Below are positions 17,816-27,579 of a stretch of DNA of 64,000 bases, one piece after another. Source of the stretch: Hymenobacter plasmatis (lineage in GTDB: Bacteria; Bacteroidota; Bacteroidia; Cytophagales; Hymenobacteraceae); NCBI RefSeq assembly GCF_020711255.1, contig NZ_JAJFAW010000028.1, positions 17,207 through 81,206 on the forward strand, in the 5' to 3' direction. Positions within the stretch are counted from its first letter, which is position 1. Each line of letters starts with the position of its first letter. The translations under genes were made by a program, and so were the position numbers. The notes beneath the pieces are model-generated. The model ran no database searches. It saw nothing but the letters and a program-made list of their open reading frames with translations, and was not told the origin of the DNA.

Positions 17816-20800
17816 TTAAAAAGTAAGGTTAAGACCCAGGACCAGCGTTTTGGCCAGTGGCAAGCCGCCGTAGTCCGAGCCCGACACGAAGGTGCCGGTG
17901 TTGCTCGTGTTCAGGGCGTCGGGGTTGAGGCCGCCGTAGTAGTTGTCGTGGCCAAACCAGTTTTCGGCCGTCACATACACGCGGGCGCCTTGGGCCACGC
18001 TTTTCTTGATAATCAGGCCCAGGTCGTAGCCCAACGTGATGGAGCGCACCCGGTAGTAGTCGGACGAGTACAGCCAGTCGGTGTTGCGGATGAAGCCGAA
18101 GCTGCCCGTGGCCTTGCCCTTGATGCCCGCGCCGGGGTTTTCGGCCGAGAACCACCGGTCGCGCACGCGGCCCAGGGCGTTTTCCTTGTAGCCCACGCTG
18201 GTCCGGTCGATGGCGCGGCCCAGGGTGGAGTAGATGGATCCGCCGCGCTGGCCCTGCACCAGAAAGCTCAGGTCGAAGCCTTTGTAGCGCACGGTGTTGG
18301 TCATGCCGTAGGTGTAGGTGGGGTTGGGGTTGCCCACCACCTGGCGGTCGTTGCTGTCAATCTTGCCGTCTCCGTTGAAGTCTTCGTACTTGGGGTCACC
18401 GGCAGTTTCGGCCCCAAACAGGGCGGCTTTGTTGTCGATGTCGGACTGGCTGAGGATGCCGGTTTGACGCACCACGAAGAGGCTGTAGATGGGCAGGCCT
18501 ACTTTCAGGATGTTGCTGGGCGTGTCGAGGCCGTTGGGCACTTCAATGGTGCCGTCGCCGGGGCCCAGGTGGACCACCACGTTCTCGTTGTGGCTCACGT
18601 TGAACGACGTGTTCCAGGACAGTGCGCCTTCCAGGTTGCGGGTGCTCAGCTCCACCTCCCAGCCCTTGTTGCGCACCTCGCCGATGTTCACCAGGTTGGT
18701 GCCGAAGCCGGCGGCCGTGGGCACGGGCACGTTCAGGAGCAGGTCCTGGCTGGTTTTGGTGTAGATGTCGGCCGAGGCCACGATGCGGTTCTTGAACAGG
18801 CCGAAGTCCACCCCGAAATCGATGGTGCGGTTGCGCTCCCATTTCAGCTGTGAGTTGCCCACTTTGTTGGGCGCCTGGCCGGTCACCTGCACGCCGGAGG
18901 TGCCGCCAAAGGCGTAGTTGGCGAAGCCCAGCGTGGCAATGCTGCTGTAGTCGCCGATGGTGTTGTTGCCGGAGTAGCCCAGGCTGCCGCGCAGCTTCAG
19001 GTCGCTCAGGAACGTGACAGGCTGCAGAAACGACTCCTGCGAGAGGCGCCAGCCCGCCGACACGGCCGGAAATACGCCGGCCCGGTCTTCGAAGCCGAAG
19101 CGCGAGGAAGCATCGCGGCGCACGCTGGCCGAGAGCAGGTACTTGCCGTCGTAGGCGTACTGCAGGCGGCCGAAGTACGAGAGCAGCACGCTCTGGGTCT
19201 CGGTGGTGAAGTTGCTGCCCGTGCCCGTGATGTTGGTGGCGCCATTCAGAGTCGTCACCGTGTTGTTGATGAAACCGCCCGAGGCGGCCAGAGCCACGTT
19301 GTCGAGCTTGGAGAAGTTGTAGGAATAGCCCAACAGCGCCGAGAAGTCGTTTTTGCCGATGACCTTGCCGTAGGTGGCCGTGTTTTCGTTCACAAACGTC
19401 TGGCGGCGGAAGCCGCTGTACGAGCCCGAGGCCAGCGAAGTGGCCAGGTTGCGCGTGGGCGGCTGGTACGACTTCGACGTCACGTCGTTGTTGTCGAAGT
19501 TGAGCGTGGAGCGCAGCCGCAGGCCCGGAATGGGCTGCAGCTCGCCAAACACCGTTCCGAGGGTACGGAACGTGCGCGTGTCGCCTTTGTAGGCATTAAT
19601 TACGGCAATTGGGCTGGCCGCGCTTACGGCCCAGCGGTACACGTCGTTCTTGCCGTAGCCGGTGTTCACGCCGGCGGTGTCTTCCACAATCGGGGTTTCG
19701 GAGAGCAGCTGGTGAAAGCGGTTGTCTTTGCCCTCAATGCCGGGGTCGGTCGAGATGGAATAGGTCGGAGTCAGGGTCAGGCCGAAGCGCAGCTTGTCGC
19801 TGGCTTTCACTTCCACGTTGGCGCGGGCCGAGTAGCGCTTGTAGTCCAGCCCAATGGCGAAGCCCTGCTGGTCGTTGTAGTTGCCCGACACGTAGTAGTT
19901 CACGTTGTCGGTAGCGCCGGAGGCACTCACCTGGTAGTTCTGGCTGATGCCGGTGCGGTAAAGCTGGTCCTGCCAGTCGATGTACTGCAGGCCGGGGTGG
20001 CCGGGCATGGCCCAGCGGTCGTCCAGCATCAGGTCGGGGTTCACGTTGTTGCCGGTCAGGCCCAGGATGGTGCGGCGCTGGGCCGTGGTCTGGCTGGCGG
20101 TGCGGCCCGCGCCCGATTTCACCCAGTTGTTGTTGATGATTTCCGTGGCCCGCGAGGCCCACTCCTCGCCGCTGAGCACGTCGAGCTTCTTGGCCGCCCG
20201 CGAGCCGCCCGCGTAGGAATTGACGCTGATTTGGGGCTTGCCTGACTTGCCGCGCTTGGTGGTGATGAGCACCACGCCGTTGGCCGCGCGCGAGCCGTAG
20301 ATGGCCGCCGCCGCGGCGTCTTTCAGTACCTCAATCTTCTCGATGTCGTTGGGGTTGATGTTGTCGAGCGGGTTGCCGCTGCTGAAGCGGCCGCCGCCGT
20401 TGGCCGCCACGCTCTCCAGCGGGAAGCCGTCTATCACATACAGCGGCTCGCTGCCGGCCGAAATAGAACCCGCGCCCCGCACCTGGATGCTGAAGGCCCG
20501 GCCCGGCACGCCGGAGGTCTGCTTTACCACCACGCCGGCCAGCTGGCCCACCAGCGCCTGGTCGACGCGGGCAATGGGCCGCTCCTCAAGCTTGCGGGCG
20601 TCGAGGGTGGCGATGGCGCCGGTTACGTCGCCGCGCTTCTGGGTGCCGTAGCCCACCACTACTACTTCGTCCAGCGCCTTGTTGTCGTCCACCAGCTTTA
20701 TGGTGATGCTCTCGGCGCCGCTGAAGCTGTGCTCCTGGGTCTTAAACCCAATGGAGCTGAACACCAGCGTACCGGCCGTTTCGGGCACGGCCAGGGCAAA

Positions 20801-21028
20801 GGTGCCGTCCACGTTGGAGGTAGTGCCGATGGTGGTGCCCTTCAGCACCACGGTCACGCCGGGGAGGCCTTCGCCGGAGGGCGAAACGATTTTGCCGGTC
20901 AGTTGCCAGTCGGCCACCATGTGGTGAGCGGGACGGGTGGGGGCGGCCACCGCACCGGGGCCATTTAGCAGCAGCAGTGGCAAGCAGACGGCCAGGCCGT
21001 ATCGTTGCCAGGTGTAACGCTTAGTCAT
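17816..21028 (-). CDS. SusC/RagA-family TonB-dependent oligosaccharide transporter (pair 1)
   Basis: A 1070-residue outer-membrane protein. After the signal peptide comes a carboxypeptidase-regulatory-like domain (LTGKIVSPSGEGLPGV), then the TonB box and plug (DEVVVVGYGTQKRGDVTGA, GSEPLYVIDGFPLE) and a 22-strand barrel ending in VLGLNLTF. It imports pectin-derived oligosaccharides with SusD1, powered by TonB. The ATG at 21028 is preferred over 21094 because the regulon promoter at 21091-21135 would initiate downstream of the longer start. Confidence 0.95.
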   Translation of the reverse strand: MTKRYTWQRYGLAVCLPLLLLNGPGAVAAPTRPAHHMVADWQLTGKIVSPSGEGLPGVTVVLKGTTIGTTSNVDGTFALAVPETAGTLVFSSIGFKTQEHSFSGAESITIKLVDDNKALDEVVVVGYGTQKRGDVTGAIATLDARKLEERPIARVDQALVGQLAGVVVKQTSGVPGRAFSIQVRGAGSISAGSEPLYVIDGFPLESVAANGGGRFSSGNPLDNINPNDIEKIEVLKDAAAAAIYGSRAANGVVLITTKRGKSGKPQISVNSYAGGSRAAKKLDVLSGEEWASRATEIINNNWVKSGAGRTASQTTAQRRTILGLTGNNVNPDLMLDDRWAMPGHPGLQYIDWQDQLYRTGISQNYQVSASGATDNVNYYVSGNYNDQQGFAIGLDYKRYSARANVEVKASDKLRFGLTLTPTYSISTDPGIEGKDNRFHQLLSETPIVEDTAGVNTGYGKNDVYRWAVSAASPIAVINAYKGDTRTFRTLGTVFGELQPIPGLRLRSTLNFDNNDVTSKSYQPPTRNLATSLASGSYSGFRRQTFVNENTATYGKVIGKNDFSALLGYSYNFSKLDNVALAASGGFINNTVTTLNGATNITGTGSNFTTETQSVLLSYFGRLQYAYDGKYLLSASVRRDASSRFGFEDRAGVFPAVSAGWRLSQESFLQPVTFLSDLKLRGSLGYSGNNTIGDYSSIATLGFANYAFGGTSGVQVTGQAPNKVGNSQLKWERNRTIDFGVDFGLFKNRIVASADIYTKTSQDLLLNVPVPTAAGFGTNLVNIGEVRNKGWEVELSTRNLEGALSWNTSFNVSHNENVVVHLGPGDGTIEVPNGLDTPSNILKVGLPIYSLFVVRQTGILSQSDIDNKAALFGAETAGDPKYEDFNGDGKIDSNDRQVVGNPNPTYTYGMTNTVRYKGFDLSFLVQGQRGGSIYSTLGRAIDRTSVGYKENALGRVRDRWFSAENPGAGIKGKATGSFGFIRNTDWLYSSDYYRVRSITLGYDLGLIIKKSVAQGARVYVTAENWFGHDNYYGGLNPDALNTSNTGTFVSGSDYGGLPLAKTLVLGLNLTF

Positions 21029-21090
21029 GTGAGAGAAACTAGGGGTGAGATTTTGAGAAAAAGGCGAGCGGTAGAGGCAGGTATCTGTGA

Positions 21091-21135
21091 CCAAATTACT
21101 TTTCCCTAAAGCCCCTACCCTCCTGTAGACTACTG
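21091..21135 (-). promoter_or_regulatory. regulon promoter of SusC1-SusD1
   Basis: Minus strand: CAGTAG-TCTA-CAGGAG, 21 nt, then TAATTTGG (TAnnTTTG-like). It lies 60 to 110 nt upstream of the SusC1 start. The proximal half-site is a perfect CAGGAG. Confidence 0.75.
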
Positions 21136-21191
21136 CTTAGGGCATTATCCTTGCTAAAAATTGTGGCGGCGCCAGCTCAATTTTGGCGCGG

Positions 21192-22274
21192 CTACGTGAT
21201 TTTGAAAATGAAGGCCGAGGCCGTGAGGGCCGCGCCGCCCTGCGAGGCGCCAAACAGGTAAACCGGCTTGCCGTGGCGCAGCAGCAGCTGCGGGCGCTCG
21301 AGGCGGCCGTAGCGTTTCAGGCCGGCGGGGGCGGGCGGCGGCTGCACGCCGTAGTCGCGCAGTGGCAGGAAGGCGATGGTGGGAAACGTCCACTGCCGGC
21401 CGTCTTCCGACTCCAGGTACAAGCCCACTTCCTGGCTGTACACGCCCATATCGCGGGCCAGCATCCGGAACTTGCCATGCTGCCGCCACACAAAAGCGTC
21501 TTCAAACTGCTTGTTGTTGCCCTGCCTGGAGAAGTCGATGACCGGGTTGCCTTCAAATTTCACGTAGGGGCCTTGCAGCTTATCGGCAATGGCGAGGCCG
21601 TACTTGCGGTTGCCGCGAATTTCCTTGCCTTTCGCCTCCTCATATTCCCTGGTATTCCAGGACTTGTAGTAGAGCCAGTACTGCCCGTTGGGGTGCTTGA
21701 TGAAAGCCGGATTAGTGGTGCAGTGGTCGTCCCAGGCGCCGGCGGGGCCGGGCTCAAGCAGGGGCGCCTCGGGGCGCGTCCAGGGGCCGCTGAGGGTGGG
21801 CGCGGTGGCCAGCCCAATGCGTTTGGTGTCGGTTTTGCCGTTGGAATTGCCCATGTAGAACAGGCAGTACTGGCCGTCTACAAACTGAATGCTGGGGTTG
21901 TGGCAGGTGGTGGCGTCCCAGTAGCCCGGCCCGCGCGGGGCCAGCACTGTTTCGAGGAAGGTATAAGGGCCTTCGGGGCGGTCGGCCACGGCGTGGGCTA
22001 TTTCTGAGCCGTTGAGCCAGCCGCCCATGCCTTTTTTGGCCGGCCAGCGCGAGAAAAAGACGTGCACGCGGCCATCGGGCCCATAAATGGGCGAGTTGCA
22101 CCATACGTACCAATCGGGCAGCTCCAGGGCCCGCCCCACCGGCCGCAGGTGCTTGCTGAACCTGGAAAAGCTGCCCCGGGGATAATCAATGAGGCGAACA
22201 CTAGCCAGGCCAGCCCAGGCCCGTGCAAACGGCGCCAATACCAATCCAGTAAGAAATGCACGACGGGCAAGCAT
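21192..22274 (-). CDS. secreted five-bladed beta-propeller glycosidase (GH43-like clan)
   Basis: A 360-residue protein. The N-terminus MLARRAFLTGLVLAPF resembles a twin-arginine or Sec signal. The body repeats propeller motifs with aromatic and acidic residues (WCNSPIYGPDGRVHVFFSRW, CHNPSIQFVDGQYCLFYMGN, TTNPAFIKHPNGQYWLYYKSW, FEDAFVWRQHGKFRMLARD), as in GH43, GH117 and related families. The exact family cannot be fixed by eye. It is likely an exo-acting side-chain glycosidase. It is monocistronic, divergent from the CE12-GH95 operon, and has its own regulon promoter at 22312-22355. Confidence 0.7.
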   Translation of the reverse strand: MLARRAFLTGLVLAPFARAWAGLASVRLIDYPRGSFSRFSKHLRPVGRALELPDWYVWCNSPIYGPDGRVHVFFSRWPAKKGMGGWLNGSEIAHAVADRPEGPYTFLETVLAPRGPGYWDATTCHNPSIQFVDGQYCLFYMGNSNGKTDTKRIGLATAPTLSGPWTRPEAPLLEPGPAGAWDDHCTTNPAFIKHPNGQYWLYYKSWNTREYEEAKGKEIRGNRKYGLAIADKLQGPYVKFEGNPVIDFSRQGNNKQFEDAFVWRQHGKFRMLARDMGVYSQEVGLYLESEDGRQWTFPTIAFLPLRDYGVQPPPAPAGLKRYGRLERPQLLLRHGKPVYLFGASQGGAALTASAFIFKIT

Positions 22275-22311
22275 AAGGCGGCTGAAAAAGGTGGAGTAGC
22301 TAAGAGCAGCG

Positions 22312-22355
22312 CAAGAAACCCGGCGGCCTTACCCGCACTCTCCTGTATTCTGGGG
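22312..22355 (-). promoter_or_regulatory. regulon promoter of the propeller glycosidase gene
   Basis: Minus strand: CCCCAG-AATA-CAGGAG, 20 nt, then GTTTCTTG, a weak -7 box. The same -7 sequence and 20-nt spacing recur in front of the PL22-like gene at 62174-62217, which supports both. It lies about 38 nt before the start codon. Confidence 0.6.
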
Positions 22356-22411
22356 TGCTGCCCCGGCCAGTGCTGGCAGACGCATGGCGCTGCTGCTCCT
22401 GCGGCGGAGGG

Positions 22412-22456
22412 CATGACAGTGCAGGTAAGCGCCCGTACTGGCAGCGGGTACTTTTA
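22412..22456 (+). promoter_or_regulatory. candidate regulon promoter of the CE12-GH95-GH43 operon
   Basis: Plus strand: CATGAC-AGTG-CAGGTA, 21 nt, then TACTTTTA (one mismatch to TAnnTTTG). The half-sites are weaker than elsewhere, but the linker AGTG and the spacing match exactly. It lies 33 nt before the CE12 gene start. Confidence 0.5.
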
Positions 22457-22488
22457 GTCCCGATAGTACCCTGCACGCGCCACTCACT

Positions 22489-23820
22489 ATGAAAAACCTG
22501 CTTTTTGCGGCCGCCTGGGCCAGTTCTCTGCTCGCCACCGCCGCGGTGGCCCAACCCGCCAAAACGGCTTTCAAATTTGATTTTGGGCCCGGCAAAGCGG
22601 CGTCCGGCTACCAGCAGGTGCTGCCCACGGCGGTGTACAGCTCCACTACTGGCTGCGGCTTCGATTTCGGCACCACGGTATCGGGCGCCGACCGCGGTGG
22701 CAAGGACGCGCTGAAGGGCGACTTCGTGACGAGCGACAAGCCGTTTTATTTCTCCGTGGACCTGCCCGAAGGCAACTACAACGTGACCGTGACGCTGGGC
22801 GACGCGCAGGGCGCTTCTTCCACCAGCCTGCGGGCCGAATCGCGCCGCCTGCTGCTGCAAAAGGCCGAAACCACCCCCGGCAAGTTCATCACCCAAACCT
22901 TCACCGTCAACATCAAGAGCCGGCAGATTACGCCCACCACCACCGTTCAGCTCAAGCCCCGCGAGCTGAACAAGCTGGACTGGGACAACAAGCTGACGCT
23001 GGAATTCAACGGCGCCCACACCTGCCTCAACTCCCTGGAAATAACACCGGCGCCCACGGCCGTCACCGTTTTTCTGGCCGGCAACTCGACCGTGGTTAAC
23101 CAGGACGACGAGCCCTGGGCCGCCTGGGGCCAGATGATTCCGCGCTTCTTCAAGCCCGGGGTGGCCATTGCCAACCACGCCGAATCGGGCCTGAGCCTGG
23201 GCAGCTTTCTGGGCTCGAAACGCCTCGACAAGGTGCTGAGCGTGATGAAGCCGGGCGACTACCTCTTCATCGAGTTTGGCCACAACGACCAAAAGGAAAA
23301 GGGCCCCAACGACGGCGCTTACCACTCCTACACCGAGCGGCTGCGGCACTTCGTGAGCGAGGCCCGCAAGAAAGGCGGCCTACCCGTGATTGTGACCTCG
23401 ACCAGCCGCCGCAGCTTTGGGCCCGATGGCAAAATCGTGAACAGCCTCGGCGACTACCCCGCCGCCGCCCGCGCCGTGGCCCAGCAAGACAACGTGCCCC
23501 TTATTGACCTCAACGCCATGACCGTGAAGCTCTACGAAGCCATCGGCCCCGAGGAATCGAAGAAGGCCTTCGTGCACTACCCCGCCAACACCTACCCCGG
23601 CCAAACCCAGGCCCTGGCCGACGATACCCACTTCAACCCCTACGGCGCCTTCGAAATCGCCAAGTGCATCGTGGAAGGCATCAAGGCCAACAAGCTGGGC
23701 CTGGTGAAATTCCTGCGCAACGACACCCCAGCCTTCGACCCCGCCCACCCCGACGCCCTGGCCAGCTGGAACTGGCCCAACAGCCCCCGCAGCACCGTGA
23801 TAAAACCGGACGGCAATTAG
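22489..23820 (+). CDS. CE12-like rhamnogalacturonan acetylesterase with N-terminal accessory domain
   Basis: A 443-residue secreted protein. The signal peptide (SLLATAAVAQ) is followed by a beta-sandwich domain (residues about 25-190, FKFDFGPGKAASGYQQV, FSVDLPEGNYNVTVTLG) resembling galactose-binding-like modules. An SGNH esterase follows: FLAGNSTVVNQDD with the nucleophile Ser (GNS in place of GDS), EFGHNDQK, and the Asp/His pair in DDTHFNPYGA. It removes acetyl groups from the rhamnogalacturonan backbone, which opens it to lyases. It is first in an operon with GH95 and two GH43-like genes. Confidence 0.9.
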   Translation: MKNLLFAAAWASSLLATAAVAQPAKTAFKFDFGPGKAASGYQQVLPTAVYSSTTGCGFDFGTTVSGADRGGKDALKGDFVTSDKPFYFSVDLPEGNYNVTVTLGDAQGASSTSLRAESRRLLLQKAETTPGKFITQTFTVNIKSRQITPTTTVQLKPRELNKLDWDNKLTLEFNGAHTCLNSLEITPAPTAVTVFLAGNSTVVNQDDEPWAAWGQMIPRFFKPGVAIANHAESGLSLGSFLGSKRLDKVLSVMKPGDYLFIEFGHNDQKEKGPNDGAYHSYTERLRHFVSEARKKGGLPVIVTSTSRRSFGPDGKIVNSLGDYPAAARAVAQQDNVPLIDLNAMTVKLYEAIGPEESKKAFVHYPANTYPGQTQALADDTHFNPYGAFEIAKCIVEGIKANKLGLVKFLRNDTPAFDPAHPDALASWNWPNSPRSTVIKPDGN

Positions 23821-23882
23821 TTGCCTATCAATCCAAAGGCAATGCGCAGCGAGGCAACCTTTCGCTTTGCTGCAAATCGTTT

Positions 23883-23967
23883 GTCATGCAGAGCGCAGCG
23901 AAGCATCTTCTCACGGTTCAACGACTCGCGCTAACCTGATAAGATGCTTCGCTGCGCGCGGCATGCC
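23883..23967. repeat. Family B palindromic repeat, copy 2
   Basis: Arms GTCATGCAGAGCGCAGCGAAGCATCTTCTCACG and a complementary right arm (GATAAGATGCTTCGCTGCGCGC) flank a short loop. It lies between the CE12 and GH95 genes, with no outer arms. Confidence 0.85.
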
Positions 23968-23987
23968 GGGCGGGCAAACAACAACCT

Positions 23988-26405
23988 ATGAACAAACTTC
24001 TCCTCATTACCCTGCTCCTATTGAGCCTGCATCCGGCTTTCGCGCAGCGAAAACCAGCTCAAGTACTGTGGTACGACCAACCGGCCAAGGTGTGGGAAGA
24101 GGCGCTGCCGCTGGGCAACGGCCGCCTGGGCGCCATGGTTTTTGGCCGGCCGGCCGAAGAGCTGATTCAACTCAACGAGGCCACCCTCTGGACCGGGGGC
24201 CCGGCCAACCCCAACCCGAACCCGCAGGCCCCCACCTACCTGCCGGAAGTGCGCCGCTTGCTCTTCGCCGGCGACAACGGCGCGGCTGTGAAGCTCATGC
24301 GCAAGATGCAGGGCCCCAACACCAACGCCTACCAGCCCCTCGGCGACCTGATTTTGCGGCAGCCGCTGGCCGGCGCGCCCACCCGCTACTACCGCGACCT
24401 GAACCTGGCCGATGCCACCGCCACCACCCGCTTCACGGTGAACGGCGTGGAATACAGCCGCGAGGTGTTCATCACCGCCCCGGACCAAGTGGTGGTTATT
24501 CGGCTGAAAGCCAGCAAGGCCCGGGCGTTGAATTTTAGCGTTTCGGCCAAAAACCAACTGGCCTTCACCAAAGCCGTGGAGGATGGCAAGGACTTGGTGC
24601 TGCGCGGCAAAGCCCGCATCTACGCCGACGAGCGCCGCGCCATGAAGCCGGTCGTGTACCAGGACAGCCAAAGCTGCAACGGCATGCGCTACCAGCTGCG
24701 CATCCGGGTGGTGAAAACGGATGGGCGCGTGCAGGCCGACAGCATTCTGCACATCAGCGGGGCCAGCGAGGCGGTGATTCTGGTGTCGGGCGCCACCAGC
24801 TTCAACGGCTACGACAAATGCCCCGACAAGGACGGCAAAGACGAAACCAAAGAGGCCCTGCGCTACCTGAACGCGGCCGCCGGCCAGAGCTTTCAGCAGC
24901 TGAAAGCAGCCCACCTTAAGGACTATCAACAGTACTTCAACCGGGTCAGTTTGCGGCTCGATGGGGCCGTGGCGCCCAACCTGCCCGTCGACCAGCGCCT
25001 GAAGGCCTACAAAGCCGGCCAGCCCGACCCGGCGCTGGAGCTGCTGTACTTCGACTTCGGTCGCTACTTGCTCATTTCTAGCTCGCGCCCCGGTGGCCCG
25101 GCCGCCAACCTGCAGGGCCTCTGGAACCCGCTGATTCGGCCCTCCTGGCGCAGCAACTACACCACCAACATCAACCTGCAGATGAACTACTGGCCCGCCG
25201 AAGCCTGCAACCTCACCGAGATGCAGGAGCCGCTGCGGGCCCAGATTGCGCGCTTTGCCCACAACGGCACGGCCACGGCCGCCAACTACTACCACGCCCG
25301 CGGCTGGGCCGTGCACCACAACTCCGACCTCTGGGCCCAGACCAACCCCGTGGGCGAAGGCAGCGGCGACCCCAAATGGGCCAACTGGAGCCTGGGCAGC
25401 CCCTGGCTGAGCCAGCACCTCTACGAGCACTACCGCTTCACCAACGACAAGACTTACCTGCGCGCCCAGGCCTACCCCCTGATGAAGAGCGCCGCCGAAT
25501 TCTGTCTCGACTGGCTGGTGGAGCACAACGGCTACCTCGTGACGGCCCCCTCGACCTCGCCCGAAAACAGCTACCTGCTGCCCAACGGCAGCAAGGAAGT
25601 GGTGACCATCGCCTCCACCATGGACATGTCCATCATCCGGGACTTGTTCGGCAATATCATCGAGGCCGATTCCATTCTGGGCATCGACGCCGACTTTGCC
25701 AGGCTGTTGAAAGCGAAGCGCGCCCGGCTCTACCCACTGCACATCGGTCAGGCCGGCAACCTGCAGGAATGGTACGGCGACTGGCCGGACGTGGACCCAC
25801 AGCACCGCCACGTCTCGCACCTGTTTGGCCTGCACCCCGGCCGCGAAATCTCGCCCCTGCTCACTCCCACCTACGCTGCTGCCGCCCGCAAAACCCTCGA
25901 AGTGCGCGGCGACGAAGGCACCGGCTGGAGCAAGGCCTGGAAAATCAACTTCTGGGCCCGCCTGCTCGACGGCAACCACGCCTACAAGATGTACCAGGAG
26001 CTGCTCAAAGTCTCGACACTCAACAACCTCTTCGACACCCACCCGCCCTTCCAGATTGACGGCAACTTCGGCGCCACGGCCGGCATTACGGAAATGCTGC
26101 TCCAAAGCCAGCTCAACGACGTGCACCTGCTGGCCGCCTTGCCCGCAGCCTGGCCCAGCGGCCACGTTTCCGGCCTGGTAGCCAGGGGCGGCTTCGTAGT
26201 CGATATGGACTGGCGAAATGGCCAGCTCACGAAAGCCCGTATTCTGTCCCGCACCGGCGCTCCACTAAGGCTGCGCACCAACGGGCCGGTGAAGGTGAAA
26301 GACGTAGCCGCAACTACCGCAACGAGTAAGGTAAATGACCGGCCGCAGTACGTGACGTCTTTTGCAACCAGGGCGGGCAAAACGTATGAAATTTTAGCTC
26401 AATAA
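23988..26405 (+). CDS. GH95 alpha-L-fucosidase / alpha-L-galactosidase family protein
   Basis: An 805-residue secreted protein (signal LLLLSLHPAFAQ). It shows the GH95 N-terminal signature WEEALPLGNGRLGAMVFGRP, the barrel motif NLQGLWNPLIRPSWRSNYTTNINLQMNYWP, and NLQEWYGDWPDVDPQHRHVSHLFGLHPG near residue 590, followed by GTGWSKAWK. GH95 enzymes invert alpha-1,2-L-fucosidic or related L-galactosidic bonds; terminal fucose or L-galactose on pectin or xyloglucan side chains is the likely substrate. Length is normal for the family. Confidence 0.93.
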   Translation: MNKLLLITLLLLSLHPAFAQRKPAQVLWYDQPAKVWEEALPLGNGRLGAMVFGRPAEELIQLNEATLWTGGPANPNPNPQAPTYLPEVRRLLFAGDNGAAVKLMRKMQGPNTNAYQPLGDLILRQPLAGAPTRYYRDLNLADATATTRFTVNGVEYSREVFITAPDQVVVIRLKASKARALNFSVSAKNQLAFTKAVEDGKDLVLRGKARIYADERRAMKPVVYQDSQSCNGMRYQLRIRVVKTDGRVQADSILHISGASEAVILVSGATSFNGYDKCPDKDGKDETKEALRYLNAAAGQSFQQLKAAHLKDYQQYFNRVSLRLDGAVAPNLPVDQRLKAYKAGQPDPALELLYFDFGRYLLISSSRPGGPAANLQGLWNPLIRPSWRSNYTTNINLQMNYWPAEACNLTEMQEPLRAQIARFAHNGTATAANYYHARGWAVHHNSDLWAQTNPVGEGSGDPKWANWSLGSPWLSQHLYEHYRFTNDKTYLRAQAYPLMKSAAEFCLDWLVEHNGYLVTAPSTSPENSYLLPNGSKEVVTIASTMDMSIIRDLFGNIIEADSILGIDADFARLLKAKRARLYPLHIGQAGNLQEWYGDWPDVDPQHRHVSHLFGLHPGREISPLLTPTYAAAARKTLEVRGDEGTGWSKAWKINFWARLLDGNHAYKMYQELLKVSTLNNLFDTHPPFQIDGNFGATAGITEMLLQSQLNDVHLLAALPAAWPSGHVSGLVARGGFVVDMDWRNGQLTKARILSRTGAPLRLRTNGPVKVKDVAATTATSKVNDRPQYVTSFATRAGKTYEILAQ

Positions 26406-26411
26406 CTGAAC

Positions 26412-26603
26412 GTCATGCAGAGCGTAGCGCCTCGCGTGGGGAAGCAAGCCATAATCGTGTGTCATGCTGACGAAGGAAGCATCTTATCACGGCTCAACGA
26501 CTCGTTACGCGAGGATAAGATGCTTCGCAGGCTCAGCATGACAAGAGGCGCGAGCGAGATGCTTGCCTACGGCGACCTTCGGTTCGGCTCCGCTCAGCAT
26601 GAC
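26412..26603. repeat. Family B nested palindromic repeat, copy 3
   Basis: The inner palindrome is 26461-26542 (GTCATGCTGACGAAGGAAG... to ...CTCAGCATGAC). The outer pair is GTCATGCAGAGCGTAGCG at 26412 and CTCCGCTCAGCATGAC ending at 26603. It begins 7 nt after the GH95 stop and lies inside the operon. Confidence 0.85.
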
Positions 26604-26634
26604 GGGCTACTTAGCTACTTAATGAATGTCTAGA

Positions 26635-27576
26635 ATGAAAATCCCCGCTCTCTTCGCGCTCCTGGCCCTCAGCTCCTGCGCTACCCGCGCCCAAACCGCT
26701 TTGAAGCCCAGCGAAGCCCTGGTCTTCTGCTATTTCAAAGGCAACGGCGAGGATGGCCTGCACCTGGCCAGCAGCCGCGATGGCTACACCTGGACGGCCC
26801 TGAAGCACGACAGCACGTTCCTACGCCCCACCGTGAGCAAGGACAAGCTCATGCGCGACCCCTGCATCATTCGGGGTCAGGACGGGCTGTTTCACATGGT
26901 CTGGACGGTGAGCTGGCAGGACAAAGGCATTGGCTATGCCAGCTCCAAGGACCTGATTCATTGGTCGGCGCAGCAGTTTCTGCCGGTGATGCAGCAGGAG
27001 CCCGAGGCCCGCAACTGCTGGGCCCCGGAAATCAGCTACGACGCCCGCAGCAAGACCTACCTTATCTATTGGGCCAGCACCATTGCGGGCAAGTTTCCGA
27101 AAACCCAGAGCACCGAGGAAAAAGGCTACAACCACCGGATTTATTCGGTGAGCACGAAGGATTTCAAGACCTACACGCCCACCCGCCTGCTCTTCGAGCC
27201 GGGCTTCAACGTGATTGACGCCAGCATTCAGCCCGATGGGAAGCGCTACGTGATGTTCCTGAAAGATGAAACCCGCGAGCCGGTGCAGAAGAACCTGCGC
27301 GTGGCCTTCAGCGAGCAGCTGGCCGGGCCCTACGGGCCGCCGTCGGCGCCCATCACCGGCAATTATTGGGCTGAAGGCCCCACGGCCGTGCGCTTGGGCG
27401 CAGAGTGGCTGGTGTATTTCGACAAGTACCGCGAGCACAAATACGGCGCCGTGAAATCCGCCGACCTGACGCATTGGACCGATGTATCTGACCAAATCAA
27501 GCTGCCGGCGGGCCTACGCCACGGCACCATTTTCCGCGTCACGGCCAAGGAGCTGAAACGCCTGGAGCAACAATAG
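26635..27576 (+). CDS. GH43-like arabinosidase/xylosidase lipoprotein
   Basis: A 313-residue protein with a short signal and lipobox (LLALSSC), so probably membrane anchored. Propeller motifs include KLMRDPCIIRGQDGLFHMVWT (basic Asp), NCWAPEISYDARSKTYLIYWAST (Glu region) and NYWAEGPTAVRLGAEWLVYFD. These match GH43-type exo-enzymes that remove L-arabinofuranose or related sugars. An in-frame ATG exists at 26626, but the chosen one directly starts the signal peptide (MKIPALF). It is followed 3 nt later by the next propeller gene. Confidence 0.78.
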   Translation: MKIPALFALLALSSCATRAQTALKPSEALVFCYFKGNGEDGLHLASSRDGYTWTALKHDSTFLRPTVSKDKLMRDPCIIRGQDGLFHMVWTVSWQDKGIGYASSKDLIHWSAQQFLPVMQQEPEARNCWAPEISYDARSKTYLIYWASTIAGKFPKTQSTEEKGYNHRIYSVSTKDFKTYTPTRLLFEPGFNVIDASIQPDGKRYVMFLKDETREPVQKNLRVAFSEQLAGPYGPPSAPITGNYWAEGPTAVRLGAEWLVYFDKYREHKYGAVKSADLTHWTDVSDQIKLPAGLRHGTIFRVTAKELKRLEQQ

Positions 27577-27579
27577 CCC

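Noticed and set aside
24018..26165. 715-codon frame antisense to GH95
   Set aside because: Same composition artefact; GH95 is intact on the plus strand.
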